Shown here piece by piece: positions 1-5,741 of a stretch of DNA of 5,741 nucleotides; position 1 is the stretch's first letter, and every line of letters starts with the position of its first letter. The position numbers and the translations under genes are program-made. The DNA comes from Prolixibacteraceae bacterium. Lineage in GTDB: Bacteria; Bacteroidota; Bacteroidia; Bacteroidales; Prolixibacteraceae. The DNA is taken from assembly GCA_016788685.1 (NCBI GenBank), contig JAEUSS010000314.1, positions 1-5,741 on the forward strand, written 5' to 3'. The notes below the pieces were generated by a model that was given only the letters and a program-made list of their open reading frames with translations, made no database searches and was not told the origin of the DNA.

Positions 1-55
1 TTAAAATTGCTGAAAGATAGGAAAAAATCGAAACGGGTGTTTCCGTAAAACTGTT

Positions 56-63
56 TACTTTTG
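56..63 (+). promoter_or_regulatory. Candidate Bacteroidota -7 promoter element (TACTTTTG)
   Basis: TACTTTTG matches the Bacteroidota sigma-ABfr -7 consensus TAnnTTTG in every fixed position and lies about 100 bases upstream of the acpH-like start at 163. I see no clear TTTG -33 element at the expected distance upstream (around position 30-36), so only half of the promoter is supported. If it is used, transcription would begin near 68-72 and leave a leader of about 90 bases. A by-eye scan of the opposite strand inside the mre/mrd operon found no comparable TAnnTTTG, which fits a single promoter upstream of mreB outside the window. Confidence 0.35.
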
Positions 64-162
64 AACCAACAATTAACCGCTTGCTCTGTTGTTTCAGGCA
101 ACGCGGCTCTTATGGCGGGCGAACTGCGCGGAGTGACCTGCCTGCTTATTTCTGAATGGTTT

Positions 163-771
163 ATGAATTATCTGGCTCATATTTATTTATCGGGAGATTC
201 GGACGAGATTATTCTCGGGAATTTTATTGGCGATTATGTGAAGGGAGCCCAGTACAGGCAATACCCCGAGCGCGTTGCCTACGGAATACTTCTGCACCGG
301 AGCATCGACTCGTTTACCGACCGGCATGCCGGAGTGAAAGAATGCACCGCGCTGCTGAAACCGGGCTTTGGCAGGTATGCCGGAGTTGTTGCCGATGTGT
401 TTTTCGACCATTTTCTGGCAGCCAACTGGGGCGAATATTCGTCTTGTACGCTGAAGCAGTTTTCGAGGCATGCCCATGCCGTTTTCTTATCCAACTTTAT
501 GCTTCTGCCTTTCCGGGTCAAGCAGTTCTTGCCTTTCCTGATTCAGCACAAACGACTGGAATCGTACGCGAAGAGCGAAAATCTGCACCAGGTACTTGAA
601 ATCATGTCGAGGCGCACGTCGCTGCCCCCGAACAGCGAATGGGCCATGCAGGTTTTACGTGAGGAATACAGCCGGTTTGATGCACTGTTCCGGAGCTTTT
701 TTGCTGAGCTGATTCATTACGTCGAATCCGAATTTGAGGTCCGGATAGACAGGCCTGTGCAAGTTCGCTGA
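163..771 (+). CDS. acpH: Acyl carrier protein phosphodiesterase-like protein (AcpH/DUF479 family)
   Basis: Predicted 202-residue cytosolic protein of the AcpH (DUF479) family, non-canonical HD-type metal-dependent hydrolases. In E. coli AcpH removes the 4'-phosphopantetheine arm from acyl carrier protein, turning holo-ACP back to apo-ACP. The ATG at 163 is chosen because from it MNYLAH, GNFIGD (residues 19-24), HRSIDSFTD (45-53) and DVFFDHFL (78-85) fall at the same residue numbers as in E. coli AcpH as I recall that sequence. H6, D24, H45, D49, D53, D78, D82 and H83 are thus all kept, and total length is close to the 193 aa of the E. coli protein. The open frame extends back to a TTG at 61, but those 34 extra residues do not resemble the family. 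No Shine-Dalgarno precedes the ATG. The gene is convergent with rodA and probably not part of that operon. The family call is strong; the substrate is inferred by homology, since many Bacteroidota DUF479 proteins are untested. Confidence 0.85.
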   Translation: MNYLAHIYLSGDSDEIILGNFIGDYVKGAQYRQYPERVAYGILLHRSIDSFTDRHAGVKECTALLKPGFGRYAGVVADVFFDHFLAANWGEYSSCTLKQFSRHAHAVFLSNFMLLPFRVKQFLPFLIQHKRLESYAKSENLHQVLEIMSRRTSLPPNSEWAMQVLREEYSRFDALFRSFFAELIHYVESEFEVRIDRPVQVR

Positions 772-783
772 ACCTGAGGGAAT

Positions 784-804
784 CTTCCCCGGAGAAGTTT
801 TTTT
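784..804 (+). terminator. Weak intrinsic terminator-like hairpin after the acpH-like gene
   Basis: CTTC (784-787) can pair with GAAG (794-797) around a six-base loop, followed directly by seven T (798-804). This lies 12 bases after the acpH-like stop and its T-run touches the rodA stop codon from the other side. The stem is only four pairs, so termination may be inefficient. An overlapping perfect inverted repeat GGGAA-TC-TTCCC (778-789) competes for the same bases and could form on either strand, but no T-run follows it on the minus strand. No separate terminator for the rodA operon is visible in the 31-base gap. Confidence 0.35.
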
Positions 805-2230
805 AGTAGCTCAGCTGTTCGAAGCGGCTGGCATCGAGCCTGACAAATACGAACAAAAGCAGCGTGAACGACCAGAGCGATGAGCCTCCGTAGCTGAAAA
901 AGGGCAGAGGTATCCCGATGACGGGTGCCAGGCCGATGGTCATACCTATGTTTACGGCAAAGTGGAAAAACAGGATGGTGGCCACGCAGTATCCGTAAAC
1001 CCGGCTGAACTTCGACCGGTTGCGCTCGGCCAGAAAAATCAGGCGCATCAGCAGGGCCATAAACAGCCCGATAACCAGGGTGGAGCCCAGGAATCCCCAT
1101 TCTTCGCCAACGGTGCAGAAGATAAAATCGGTACTTTGTTCAGGCACAAAATCGAACTTGGTTTGGGTGCCCTGAAGGAATCCTTTTCCGAAGAAACCTC
1201 CGGAGCCAATGGCTATTTTCGACTGGTTGACGTGATATCCGGCGCCATGTAAATCCGACTGAATTCCGAGCAACTCGTTGATACGGTCACGCTGGTGCTG
1301 CTCCATGATGTTGTGGAAGACATAGTCGACCGATACCGAAAATAATACCGAACCAAGGTAAATGCCGATTAAAATGGCCAGGCTTCGCTTGTGGAGCATA
1401 ATGGCCCACAAAAAGAACACTAACGATGAAATGAAGGCAGCTGCAAAAACAAAATACAACGGATCAACACCGCCCTCTGCCAGATAGTTGATGAGCCATA
1501 ATATCCCGAATATGGAAGTGAAAGTTGCCATGCCAATCAGGTTCCGTTTGGTTTTCTTCCGAATCAGATAGTTGATTAAAAAGGCAGCGAAAGTCAATAT
1601 CAGTATGGTTGGCAATGGTTCCAGTACCATCGTCAAAACAAAGACCAAAGCGATCAGGAAGCTGAAAAACAAAACAATTCCGTTGAGCCCCTCGCGGTAA
1701 AGTACCAATAGAAATACCCCGAATACGATAGCCGAACCCGTGTCGTTTTGCAAGAAGATCAGTCCGACCGGAACAAAAAGAATACCGGCCAAAGCCAAAA
1801 GCGACTTCCAGCTGTGCATCTTGAAGTTGTATGAGCTGATGTATCGGGCAAGGGCAAGCGATGTCCCCATTTTCATGAATTCGGAAGGCTGAAGTAAAAA
1901 GCCGCCAAACTGAATCCACGATTTTGCGCCGTTTATTGTTGTCCCGATAAACGGCACCAGCATCAATAGAAATATGATTGCGATGTATATCGGAAAGGCA
2001 AAAGTGACAAAGAATTTGGAATCGGTGTTGATCATCAGTACGGCAATGAAGATGGCCGCACCGATCCACATCAACTGTTTTCCGTATTGTTGGGTCATGT
2101 CGAATATGCTCTTGTGCTCTTCGTTGTAAACGGCTGCATAAATATTTATCCAGCCAATAAACATCATGGCCAGGTAAATGGAAATGGTAATCCAGTCGAC
2201 ATTGTTCCAAACGTTGGTTTTTTTCTGCAC
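803..2230 (-). CDS. rodA: RodA, SEDS-family peptidoglycan glycosyltransferase
   Basis: Inner-membrane polymerase of the elongasome. It polymerises lipid II into glycan strands and works as a pair with the class B PBP2 encoded just upstream. The 475-residue protein is polytopic. SEDS signatures in order are QPSEFMK (114-120), QNDTGSA (161-167), HQRDR (312-316), QSKIAIGSGGFFGKG (336-350), PEQSTDFIF (363-371), whose D368 corresponds to the catalytic Asp of E. coli RodA (D262 in HTDFIF), and IPLPFFSYGGSS (440-451). It is about 100 residues longer than E. coli RodA (370 aa), almost all of it between QNDTG and HQRDR, where four extra hydrophobic segments sit. The start is a GTG (2228-2230), one base after the mrdA stop, with AAGGAA about ten bases upstream; MQKKTNVWNNVDW suits Bacteroidota RodA N-termini and no better start is near. 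It is the last gene of the operon and probably translationally coupled to mrdA. Confidence 0.96.
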   Translation of the reverse strand: MQKKTNVWNNVDWITISIYLAMMFIGWINIYAAVYNEEHKSIFDMTQQYGKQLMWIGAAIFIAVLMINTDSKFFVTFAFPIYIAIIFLLMLVPFIGTTINGAKSWIQFGGFLLQPSEFMKMGTSLALARYISSYNFKMHSWKSLLALAGILFVPVGLIFLQNDTGSAIVFGVFLLVLYREGLNGIVLFFSFLIALVFVLTMVLEPLPTILILTFAAFLINYLIRKKTKRNLIGMATFTSIFGILWLINYLAEGGVDPLYFVFAAAFISSLVFFLWAIMLHKRSLAILIGIYLGSVLFSVSVDYVFHNIMEQHQRDRINELLGIQSDLHGAGYHVNQSKIAIGSGGFFGKGFLQGTQTKFDFVPEQSTDFIFCTVGEEWGFLGSTLVIGLFMALLMRLIFLAERNRSKFSRVYGYCVATILFFHFAVNIGMTIGLAPVIGIPLPFFSYGGSSLWSFTLLLFVFVRLDASRFEQLSY

Positions 2231-2231
2231 T

Positions 2232-4067
2232 TTAAAGTTTCCTTTTTACTTCAACAACATTCAACAAATCGGTTTCAATTAATCGTTGCTCCAGATCTTT
2301 TCTTCGCGGAGCAATCGAATCGTTCAGGTATTTTTCAATCAGCAGCCCGGCGATAGGTGCGGCGTAAGTTGCTCCAAAACCGGCATTTTCGATGTAAACG
2401 GCAATCGCAATCTTTGGGGTGTCGCGCGGGGCAAAGGCCACGAAGGCCGAGTGGTCGGCGCCGTGCGGATTTTGTACGGTCCCGGTTTTTCCGCAAACAA
2501 TAACACTGTCGAGTTTTACGGTGTGCTGTAACTTGGTATCTTCAATAACGGCCTGCATCCCTTCAATAACGGTATTGAAATGTTCGGGGCGTATGTCAAT
2601 GACTTTCTTTTCGAACTCCAGTTCATGGGAAACCCTGTTGGGATCCTGAATAGCCCTCACCAAATGGGGAGTGATGTAGTACCCCCGGTTGGCAATAATG
2701 GCAGCCATGTTGGCCATCTGAAGCGGAGTAACCAGTATCTCACCTTGCCCGATGGACAGGGAACGTATGGTCATCGCGTTCCACCTTTTCTGTCCAAAAT
2801 ATTTGTCGTAGTAGCTGGTTTCTGCAAGGTTTCCTTTTCGTTCAGAGGATAATTCGGTGCCGACCCGCTGAGCAAATCCGAAGTTGACCACATGGTCGCG
2901 CCAAACCCGGTAGCCCTCTTCGGCAGTGGGCGAGTGGTTGATGATCGAACGGAACACGTTCCAGAAATAGGGGTTGCACGACTCACGAATCCCTTCGCGC
3001 ATGGCAACCGGACTTGCGTGACTGTGGGTGCACCGGATGGGTGTCGATCCTTGCCCGGAGCACGAAAAACGGTCGTACGGAGTAACCGAATGTTCCTGAA
3101 GTGCAATCAGCGCGTTGACCAGTTTAAAGGTTGAGCCCGGCGAGTATTCACCGATGATGGCCCTGTTCCAGGTGGGTTTGTACACCGAATCCTGCATCAG
3201 TATGCTGTAATTCTTGCTTCGCTGCCGGCCAACGAGTAAGTTGGGGTCGTACGAGGGGGCGCTGACCATTAGTATGATTTCTCCGGTAGCCGGTTCAATA
3301 GCTACAACTGCCCCTTTCTTATTGGTCATCAGCAATTCGGCATAGGCCTGAAGTTTCGCGTCGAAGCCTGTGATCAGGTTTTGCCCCAGAATGGCTGTGG
3401 TATCTTCCAGCCCGTCGTTATATTTTCCTTTGATGCGGTTGTGAACATCAACCATCGATTTCTGGACACCTTTTATACCCCTGAGTTCTTTTTCGTAGGC
3501 TTTTTCGAGGCCACTTACACCAATGTAATCGCCCGATTTGTAATATTTATCGGTTTCGATTGTACGCTGATTAACCTCGCCCACAAAGCCAAGAGCCTGA
3601 GCAGCACTCTTGCTCGGGTATTCGCGCAGGGTTCGTGACTGGACGAAAAAACCGGGGTACTTGTATAGCTTCTCCTGAAGCGGAGCATAAATGTCGGATG
3701 AAATTTGTCCGGCAACGATGGAGGGTTTATATCTGGAGTATTGTTTAGCCTTTGCAATGGCCTCTCTCAGATCCTTCCGGTCGAGTTGTATAATGTTGCA
3801 CAGTTCGGTGGTGTCAAAGGCTTTTACTTCCCTCGGAATAAGCATTAGGTCGTAAGCCGCTTTATTGTATACCATCAGCTCATTGTTCCGGTCGTAAATA
3901 TAACCTCTGGCCGGGTAAATGGTAATTTCGCGGAGAACATTCCGGGTTGCAAACTGCTTGTAGGTTTTGTTGGTAATCTGCAGAGTGAAAAGGCGGAGTA
4001 CAAACAGGATTCCGACTCCGAGCATGATGCCGGCAACAATAACTTTGCGTTTCGAAAAAGTATCCAC
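2232..4067 (-). CDS. mrdA: Penicillin-binding protein 2 (class B transpeptidase of the elongasome)
   Basis: Monofunctional class B PBP of 611 residues that crosslinks new lateral-wall peptidoglycan in the periplasm; partner and activator of RodA. Layout: short cytoplasmic N-terminus, one membrane anchor (about 9-28), pedestal/dimerisation domain (about 45-230, with RGYIYDRN at 54-61 and the GVSGLEKAYEKEL block at 183-195), then the transpeptidase domain. The three catalytic motifs are intact: S312-TF-K315 (in YSPGSTFK), S363-C-N365 and K527-T-G529. A charged tail (about 580-611) ends the protein. The start is GTG (4065-4067), supported because MDTFSKRK directly precedes the anchor as in related proteins; the next in-frame Met (M15) lies inside the anchor. 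It begins 6 bases after mreD, in the same frame, and no Shine-Dalgarno is visible, so coupling to mreD translation is likely. C336, C346, H350 and C364 resemble a metal site (see findings). Confidence 0.97.
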   Translation of the reverse strand: MDTFSKRKVIVAGIMLGVGILFVLRLFTLQITNKTYKQFATRNVLREITIYPARGYIYDRNNELMVYNKAAYDLMLIPREVKAFDTTELCNIIQLDRKDLREAIAKAKQYSRYKPSIVAGQISSDIYAPLQEKLYKYPGFFVQSRTLREYPSKSAAQALGFVGEVNQRTIETDKYYKSGDYIGVSGLEKAYEKELRGIKGVQKSMVDVHNRIKGKYNDGLEDTTAILGQNLITGFDAKLQAYAELLMTNKKGAVVAIEPATGEIILMVSAPSYDPNLLVGRQRSKNYSILMQDSVYKPTWNRAIIGEYSPGSTFKLVNALIALQEHSVTPYDRFSCSGQGSTPIRCTHSHASPVAMREGIRESCNPYFWNVFRSIINHSPTAEEGYRVWRDHVVNFGFAQRVGTELSSERKGNLAETSYYDKYFGQKRWNAMTIRSLSIGQGEILVTPLQMANMAAIIANRGYYITPHLVRAIQDPNRVSHELEFEKKVIDIRPEHFNTVIEGMQAVIEDTKLQHTVKLDSVIVCGKTGTVQNPHGADHSAFVAFAPRDTPKIAIAVYIENAGFGATYAAPIAGLLIEKYLNDSIAPRRKDLEQRLIETDLLNVVEVKRKL

Positions 4068-4073
4068 AGCTTG

Positions 4074-4580
4074 CTAGTTTTTAAAGACGATGAACTGACT
4101 GGCAAGTATAATGACAATCGAAAACACGCTGCTTAGAATATAACGCAGGAAAGTTTCAAAGAAGTCGCTGAACGAAAATGTTTCAGCATAAAAGAGGAAC
4201 AAGTGATGCACCAAAACCGAAATAACGGTGTATTTGATAAAACTGGCAAATCCCAGCTGGCGCATGTTCGGTGTATTGCCCTTTTCAATAATCTCGCGCG
4301 ATGAGATCAGCTGGGCAACTCCCGGACGCAAAAAACCAAGCAATACTGTTGCCCCGGCGTGCACTCCCGGTGTGTTGTTAAATATGTCAATCGAAATTCC
4401 GAGTAAGAAAGAAAGCCCGAGCAGAAAATAACCCGGAATGGTAAACGGAAGCAGCAGAATGAACAGAATGTAAATATACGGGTTGACCAACCCGCTGAAT
4501 TGGATGTTATCCAGTATAAGTACCTGCACCAGCACCAGTACGATAAACATGATCACATATTTCCCAAAGTCTTTTATCAT
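4074..4580 (-). CDS. mreD: Rod shape-determining protein MreD
   Basis: Small inner-membrane protein (168 aa) of the elongasome that associates with MreC and helps tie MreB filaments to the RodA-PBP2 synthase. MreD is poorly conserved in sequence, so the call rests on size, hydrophobicity, position and the motif LGISIDIFNNTPGVHAGA (60-77), which fits the conserved G-x-x-x-D...G-x-x-A block of the family (D65, G72). About five to six membrane segments are apparent: roughly 8-25, 35-50, 52-71, 76-90, 117-136 and 144-164. A polar loop (93-112, SSREIIEKGN...) lies between the fourth and fifth segments. The ATG start overlaps the mreC stop as ATGA, so the gene is almost certainly translationally coupled; no Shine-Dalgarno precedes it. 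It ends in TAG, and the next gene, mrdA, lies in the same frame only two codons further on. Confidence 0.93.
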   Translation of the reverse strand: MIKDFGKYVIMFIVLVLVQVLILDNIQFSGLVNPYIYILFILLLPFTIPGYFLLGLSFLLGISIDIFNNTPGVHAGATVLLGFLRPGVAQLISSREIIEKGNTPNMRQLGFASFIKYTVISVLVHHLFLFYAETFSFSDFFETFLRYILSSVFSIVIILASQFIVFKN

Positions 4581-5407
4581 TCGCCGACGTTGTTTGATTC
4601 CAGTTTGATCAGTTCAGCCCGTTTCGTATTTTTTACCACTTCGACGTATTTCAGTGTTTTAAAATTGGTAGATAATTCAACTTTGATGTTATAAAAGTTT
4701 GTTCCGCTTTCCACATCATAGTTTTTTATCGTGCCGATCATGATTCCTTCAGGAAAAATGTTCGAATAACCGCTGGTTACAACCGTATCGCCCACGTTCA
4801 CCATGATGTGAAACGGAATTTCCTTCAGGTCGGCCGTATTGTAATGTTCTCCGTCCCACACCAAAGCTCCGAAAGCATTATTTTTTGTGATTTTGGCAGG
4901 GATACTCAGCCGCCGGTTGAGCAATGACAGTCCCGTCGAATAATTGGGCGATACGCTGGTGATTACACCAACAACGCCATCGGCATCAATAATTCCCATG
5001 TCGGGTTTGATGCCATGCCGCGAACCTTTATTCAGGCTGATGTAATTGGATTGCTTGTTGACCGAGTTGCTTATTACTTTAGCCGAAGTAAAGTAATAGG
5101 CAGGAGCATCCACTGTATCAGGCCGGTTTACCGGGTATTTCTCCTGAAGGGCGATCCGAAGCTGCAACTGCTTGCGCAACGAAGCGTTTTCAGCAGCCAG
5201 GCGGGCATTCGTCCGACCCAGGCTGAAATAATCGTCCAGAGTACTGAACCGGTTGTATATGGAACCAACCAGATTATTGCTTGAATTAATAAATGTTACC
5301 CGTTGGTAATTGTTGTAGCTGACAATCAAAATCACCGAGATGATCTCAAGTATCAGGAACATCATTACAAAATAATTTCGTAATAAGAAACGAAATAAAC
5401 TTCTCAT
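4577..5407 (-). CDS. mreC: Rod shape-determining protein MreC
   Basis: Bitopic elongasome protein (276 aa). Its periplasmic part is known in other bacteria to bind PBP2 and switch it to an active form. Visible layout: cytoplasmic basic N-terminus (MRSLFRFLLR), membrane helix (about 11-31), helical/coiled-coil stretch (about 55-90, with TNARLAAENASLRKQLQLR), then the double beta-barrel MreC core (about 105-262). Family signatures are ISLNKGSRHGIKPDMGII (123-140), DGVVGVI (143-149) and GDTVVTSGYSNIFPEGIMIG (206-225). The length is normal for the family. The C-terminal 15 residues (NTKRAELIKLESNNVGE region) are polar and beyond the barrel. The ATG at 5405-5407 is the only reasonable start before the membrane helix. 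An AGAAGGAG Shine-Dalgarno-like run lies 15 bases upstream in the 32-base mreB-mreC gap. The stop overlaps the mreD start (ATGA). Confidence 0.96.
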   Translation of the reverse strand: MRSLFRFLLRNYFVMMFLILEIISVILIVSYNNYQRVTFINSSNNLVGSIYNRFSTLDDYFSLGRTNARLAAENASLRKQLQLRIALQEKYPVNRPDTVDAPAYYFTSAKVISNSVNKQSNYISLNKGSRHGIKPDMGIIDADGVVGVITSVSPNYSTGLSLLNRRLSIPAKITKNNAFGALVWDGEHYNTADLKEIPFHIMVNVGDTVVTSGYSNIFPEGIMIGTIKNYDVESGTNFYNIKVELSTNFKTLKYVEVVKNTKRAELIKLESNNVGE

Positions 5408-5413
5408 CAGCCG

Positions 5414-5430
5414 GAAGGTTTACTCCTTCT
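5414..5430 (-). promoter_or_regulatory. mreC ribosome-binding site within a small hairpin
   Basis: Reading on the minus strand, the mreB-mreC gap contains AGAAGGAG (5430-5423), a good Shine-Dalgarno sequence but set 15 bases before the mreC ATG, longer than the usual 5-9. GAAGG (5429-5425) is perfectly complementary to CCTTC (5418-5414), making a five-pair stem with a six-base loop. The stem would either hide part of the Shine-Dalgarno or, if it forms beside the ribosome, change its effective distance to the start. Bacteroidota generally rely little on Shine-Dalgarno pairing, so the functional weight is uncertain. Confidence 0.35.
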
Positions 5431-5439
5431 TTTTCAGTT

Positions 5440-5741
5440 TTATCTGATCAGGAAAGAGAATTTATTTACATTCTTAAGTGCGATTCCGGTTCCACGGGCA
5501 ACAGCACGCAACGGATCTTCTGCAACATGAAACTGAATGTTGATTTTATCAGTAAATCGTTTGGCCAAACCGCGCAGTAAAGCTCCGCCGCCAGCCAGCC
5601 AGATACCGCGGGTAACGATGTCCGAATACAACTCCGGAGGTGTTTGTTCCAGCGCGCTGAGGATAGCTGTTTCGATTTTTGTAATCGATTTTTCGAGGCA
5701 GTGAGAAATCTCCTGATACGAAACCGGAACTTCAATCGGAA
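5440..5741 (-). CDS. mreB: MreB, actin-like rod-shape cytoskeletal protein (C-terminal 99 residues; cut by window edge)
   Basis: The last 99 codons and TAA stop of MreB are present; the start and roughly the first 70 percent of the protein lie beyond the right edge. MreB is the ATP-binding, membrane-associated actin homologue whose filaments orient the cell-wall elongation machinery. The visible part starts PIEVPVSYQEI and contains ALEQTPPELYSDI (residues 29-41 of the fragment), the actin-fold nucleotide-binding segment RGIWLAGGGALLRGL (44-58) and the diagnostic VAEDPLRAVARGTGIAL close to the C-terminus, all aligning with E. coli MreB (ALEQCPPELASDI, LTGGGALLR, VAEDPLTCVARGGGKAL). The frame runs open to the window edge, so a TTG at 5631 inside it is not a real start. 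It heads the visible part of the operon, as in most mre loci. No frameshift or damage is seen. Confidence 0.96.
   Translation of the reverse strand, partial: PIEVPVSYQEISHCLEKSITKIETAILSALEQTPPELYSDIVTRGIWLAGGGALLRGLAKRFTDKINIQFHVAEDPLRAVARGTGIALKNVNKFSFLIR

Noticed and set aside
22..43. Inverted repeat GAAAC-GGGT-GTTTC (30-43), followed on the minus strand by a T-run (27-22), resembling a leftward terminator.
   Set aside because: No leftward gene lies to its right for it to terminate, and the stem is only five pairs.
1..48. Frame 1 is open from the window edge for 15 codons (LKLLKDRKKSKRVFP) and then stops at TAA 46-48, possibly the end of an upstream rightward gene.
   Set aside because: Fifteen codons with no recognisable motif could be chance; the sequence left of the window is needed to decide.
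61..162. N-terminal extension of the AcpH-like protein from the TTG at 61 or the ATG at 112.
   Set aside because: The added residues do not resemble the family, and residue numbering from the ATG at 163 matches E. coli AcpH from its first residue.
156..599. 147-codon open frame overlapping the AcpH-like gene in another frame.
   Set aside because: Shadow of the AcpH-like coding sequence with no family features; its translation is rich in Arg and Cys as expected from an out-of-frame reading.
778..789. Perfect palindrome GGGAATCTTCCC as a bidirectional terminator between acpH and rodA.
   Set aside because: The loop is too short for the full stem and no T-run follows on the minus strand; kept only as a competitor of the weak plus-strand hairpin.
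1464..2210. 248-codon open frame on the minus strand within rodA.
   Set aside because: Out-of-frame reading of rodA; its translation is rich in His, Arg and Cys without membrane segments or motifs, whereas the rodA frame carries all the SEDS signatures.
1..5741. Search for mobile elements, CRISPR arrays, tRNA or rRNA genes, long repeats or a new defence-like system.
   Set aside because: Nothing of the kind is visible by eye; the window is almost completely filled by intact core cell-shape genes.

Overview
The window is an ordinary, well-preserved cell-elongation (rod-shape) locus from a member of the Bacteroidota. The protein sequences look most like Bacteroidales/Marinilabiliales, but no genus can be named from sequence alone. 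The assignment rests on the long RodA variant (475 aa), the order mreB-mreC-mreD-mrdA-rodA on one strand, sparse Shine-Dalgarno use, and a TAnnTTTG-type promoter element.

Layout: positions 1-162 are the leader of a rightward gene, with one candidate promoter element. Positions 163-771 (+) encode a DUF479/AcpH-like acyl carrier protein phosphodiesterase. A 31-base gap (772-802) holds a weak terminator-like hairpin, and the rest of the window is a leftward operon. In transcription order this is mreB (only its last 99 codons are present, cut by the right edge), mreC, mreD, mrdA (PBP2) and rodA. Junctions are tight: 32 bases between mreB and mreC, an ATGA overlap between mreC and mreD, 6 bases between mreD and mrdA, and 1 base between mrdA and rodA. 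Both mrdA and rodA appear to start with GTG.

Together the operon encodes the elongasome. MreB is the cytoskeletal filament. MreC and MreD link it through the inner membrane to the periplasm. RodA (SEDS glycosyltransferase) and PBP2 (class B transpeptidase) polymerise and crosslink lateral-wall peptidoglycan. All catalytic motifs I could check are intact (PBP2 S312xxK, S363xN, K527TG; RodA D368).

I found no mobile element, CRISPR array, RNA gene or sign of a new system. The points worth a second look are modest: about 100 extra residues in RodA that read as two extra membrane hairpins, a Cys/His set in PBP2 spaced like a known zinc site, mreD and mrdA sharing one reading frame across a single TAG, and a small hairpin over the mreC ribosome-binding site.
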